Source: an uncultured Prevotellaceae bacterium
GTDB lineage: Bacteria; Bacteroidota; Bacteroidia; Bacteroidales; Bacteroidaceae
DNA: 25,172 bases
Assembly: GCA_937900485.1 (NCBI GenBank)
Contig: CALCEL010000058.1
Location: forward strand, 1 to 25,172
Direction: 5' to 3'
A program made the position numbers and the translations under genes. The notes beneath the pieces are model-generated. The model searched no databases, had not been told where the DNA came from, and saw nothing but the letters and a program-made list of their open reading frames with translations. Shown here piece after piece: positions 23,621 through 25,172 of the stretch. Position 1 is the stretch's first letter. The number at the start of each line of letters is the position of its first letter.

Positions 23621-23653
23621 TTTGTACTATTTCTGAAAAAAAATTAATTTCGC
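23621..23653 (+). promoter_or_regulatory. promoter of marC
   Basis: TTTG (23621-23624), 20 bases, TAATTTCGC (23645-23653). The -7 box has one mismatch. It lies back to back with the tamB promoter in the same 130-bp gap. Confidence 0.55.
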
Positions 23654-23683
23654 GCTGCAATTCAATAATAATTACCACTACTT

Positions 23684-24271
23684 ATGTTAGAACTAATTAA
23701 TGTACAGGAATTTATAAGCGCATTTCTCGTTATGTTCGCAGTCATCGACGTCATTGGTGCGATACCTGTCATGATGTCGCTCAGGCAACAGGGAAAAGAC
23801 GTGAACGCTTTTAAGACATGCTCTTACTCACTCGCCTTGCTTATCGGTTTCTTTTATGCTGGTAACATGATTCTCAATCTCTTTCAGATTGACATCGCCT
23901 CATTCGCCCTCGCCGGTTCGATTGTGGTGTTCATTCTCGCCCTCGAGATGGTGCTCAACGTGGAGATATTCAAAAGCGAGGACACAGGAGATAAGTCGAC
24001 TCTCGTGCCGCTGGTGTTTCCTCTGATAGCAGGCGCCGGAGCCTTCACCACTCTCATCTCACTGAAATCACAGTATGCGACGCAGAATATTCTTCTTGCC
24101 GTACTCGCCAACATCATAGTGATTTATTTTGTTATCGTGCTTACCGGCAAGCTACAAGACAAAATCAGCAAGGGAGTGCTCGTGGTGATACGTAAATTCT
24201 TCGGAATCATACTTCTCGCCATCGCCGCTCAGCTCTTCATAAGTAACATACAGACGTTATTGAACAACTGA
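23684..24271 (+). CDS. MarC family integral membrane protein
   Basis: This 195-residue protein has six predicted membrane helices. The family opening FISAFLVMFAVIDVIGAIPVMMSL (MarC 'F..lf...DpiG.ip.f') is clear, and the second half LVPLVFPLIAGAGAFTTLISL matches the conserved 'P.a.PliaGPGai.t.i' with Gly-Ala-Gly in place of Gly-Pro-Gly. The name comes from the E. coli mar locus, but antibiotic export is not supported for the family and its function is unknown. It is transcribed divergently from tamB and closed by a strong terminator. Confidence 0.92.
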   Translation: MLELINVQEFISAFLVMFAVIDVIGAIPVMMSLRQQGKDVNAFKTCSYSLALLIGFFYAGNMILNLFQIDIASFALAGSIVVFILALEMVLNVEIFKSEDTGDKSTLVPLVFPLIAGAGAFTTLISLKSQYATQNILLAVLANIIVIYFVIVLTGKLQDKISKGVLVVIRKFFGIILLAIAAQLFISNIQTLLNN

Positions 24272-24294
24272 CGCTCCAACATGCGAGCTAACAT

Positions 24295-24343
24295 AACGGG
24301 ATGTACTGACCCTCAAGTGTATGGTCAGTACATCCCGTTTTTT
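24295..24343 (+). terminator. intrinsic terminator of marC
   Basis: A 17-bp perfect stem (AACGGGATGTACTGACC, 24295-24311, with 24323-24339), an 11-base loop and then TTTTT. It lies 23 bases after the stop codon. Confidence 0.93.
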
Positions 24344-24600
24344 ATGCCCTCTATTTCTTCATAATCCACTCACACACAATCAAGGGCGAGAGGATATCGA
24401 CCTTTAAGAAATACCATGAATGCTCCTCATATTATCGTAAATAGACATTTACAATAACCACCTCACCGACACTTTAATGGTATTTGGCAGAGAATTATGA
24501 GCTGAAAAACGCAATCGAACACCAACATTTACTTACCATCCTATAACAAGTATGGCTATCACGCGCATCGTTCTAAATCGCACAAACTTAGGACTAAAGA
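24344..24600. other. intergenic, no gene recognised
   Basis: AT-rich sequence with scattered stops in all frames. I see no promoter, RNA gene or repeat before the hairpin at 24601-24621. Confidence 0.5.
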
Positions 24601-24621
24601 GAAAAAACTGAGCTTCGCTCA
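24601..24621 (-). terminator. minus-strand intrinsic terminator at the end of repeat copy 2
   Basis: On the minus strand TGAGC-GAA-GCTCA is followed by GTTTTTTC (24608-24601). It lies four bases beyond the inverted end of the repeat, so a transcript of copy 2 in its own orientation would end here. Confidence 0.6.
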
Positions 24622-24625
24622 TGTT

Positions 24626-24956
24626 ACCAGATTTCCTATACTCACACCCAATTATTACTGTCCGAAACTTCCATTTTTCCATTGACATGAGGCAATGAAA
24701 ATATGACTTCTGGAATTTTCTCATGTCTTATTCGGTTTCTAAAAATCTTAGGTTAAGACACAGAAAAGTTCAGGTTAGGATTTTGAAAACTGCAGACCTG
24801 TTTGTAGACTATATCCTAACCTGAGAATTAGAAAAAAGAGACATAAGAATTTTAGACATCTTATTTTAGGATTATCAGTAAGTTAACCTATTTTTGGTTA
24901 AAATTAGGCATAGGAAATTTGGTTGAGTACCAAATTTTCCTTTATTCCCCCATGTC
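24626..24956 (-). repeat. dispersed ~330-bp noncoding repeat, copy 2 (MITE-like)
   Basis: On the minus strand this aligns end to end with 11952-12292. Shared blocks include ACCAAATTTCC at the left, AGGTTAACTTA, GTCTCTTTTTT, GGTTAGGATATAGTCTA, CGAATAAGACA, GAAAATTCC and AGTTTCGGACA. Its ends are inverted: ACCAGATTTCCTATAC at 24626 and, reversed, ACCAAATTTCCTATGC ending at 24923. The flanking hairpin (AAATTTGG-tactcaa-CCAAATTT) is conserved and stronger than in copy 1. No ORF is shared with copy 1. Confidence 0.75.
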
Positions 24957-25043
24957 ACTGTAGAGTCACATAGACGGCATACACATTGTCATCAGTTAGT
25001 AGAGAGCGAGCTTTTGCCCACATATCTGTCTGTCATCATCTTT

Positions 25044-25172
25044 CTAAAAACGGAAATGTCGACGGTAAGTCAAGTAGCGGCGCATATCCTTGAGCGTCAC
25101 ACATATTTGCGTATTATGGCTCAGCGGATTTATCCGGTTGGTAAGGCTTGAGCTAATCAAGAATAAAGTGTT
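25044..25172 (-). CDS. possible C-terminal end of a gene entering from the right edge
   Basis: On the minus strand a frame is open from the last base for 42 codons and stops with TAG at 25046-25044. The tail is basic (DMRRYLTYRRHFRF). No family is recognised, and an open frame of this length at an edge can occur by chance. Confidence 0.25.
   Translation of the reverse strand, partial: NTLFLISSSLTNRINPLSHNTQICVTLKDMRRYLTYRRHFRF

Noticed and set aside
24533..24724. 63-codon minus-strand frame near the right end
   Set aside because: It crosses the repeat's end and the terminator at 24601-24621; not conserved in copy 1.

Overview
The window looks like a chromosomal segment from a Bacteroidales bacterium, most likely a Prevotella-like genus. 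Several signs agree. Many genes carry the Bacteroidota promoter pattern, TTTG about 19-20 bases before TAnnTTTGC. The outer-membrane assembly genes have the lipoprotein TamL/TamB arrangement. There is a C10 (streptopain-type) cysteine protease with a leucine-rich tail and a large lipoprotein cyclophilin. No plasmid, phage, CRISPR or transposase gene is evident.

Left part (1-5745). A promoter and hairpin leader precede a decayed chimera: the first half of a MATE exporter joined to the last part of a RIC/YtfE-type di-iron hemerythrin protein, with an in-frame stop. Facing it on the minus strand is an apparent peroxide-response operon, a two-cysteine glutathione peroxidase followed by an OhrR-type MarR regulator. 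Matching inverted repeats, the likely operators, lie upstream. Also on the minus strand are an exported flavin-reductase-like protein and a secreted C10 protease. aat follows on the plus strand.

Middle (5746-12575). tRNA-Leu(UAA) has its own promoter and terminator. It is followed by a 1.25 kb stretch with no conventional gene. That stretch holds what looks like an undescribed minus-strand RNA unit of about 515 nt: a textbook promoter, a 26-codon ORF, a nearly cytosine-free body with many AGGT motifs, and an intrinsic terminator. Next come a small GlsB/YeaQ-type membrane protein, an ABC-F ATPase, and the cluster queD-queE-folE-cyclophilin. FolE, QueD and QueE supply the early steps of preQ0/queuosine synthesis from GTP.

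Right part (12576-25172). On the minus strand lie a terminator-separated RluA-type pseudouridine synthase, a TetR regulator with fabG (apparently one unit), and tamB-tamL-radA. marC is divergent from tamB.

A dispersed noncoding repeat of about 330-340 bp occurs twice in opposite orientations (11952-12292 plus, 24626-24956 minus). It has similar inverted ends and conserved internal hairpins, and a short fragment lies near 6055. It resembles a MITE or a mobile structured RNA. This repeat and the C-poor RNA unit are the two best candidates for something undescribed.
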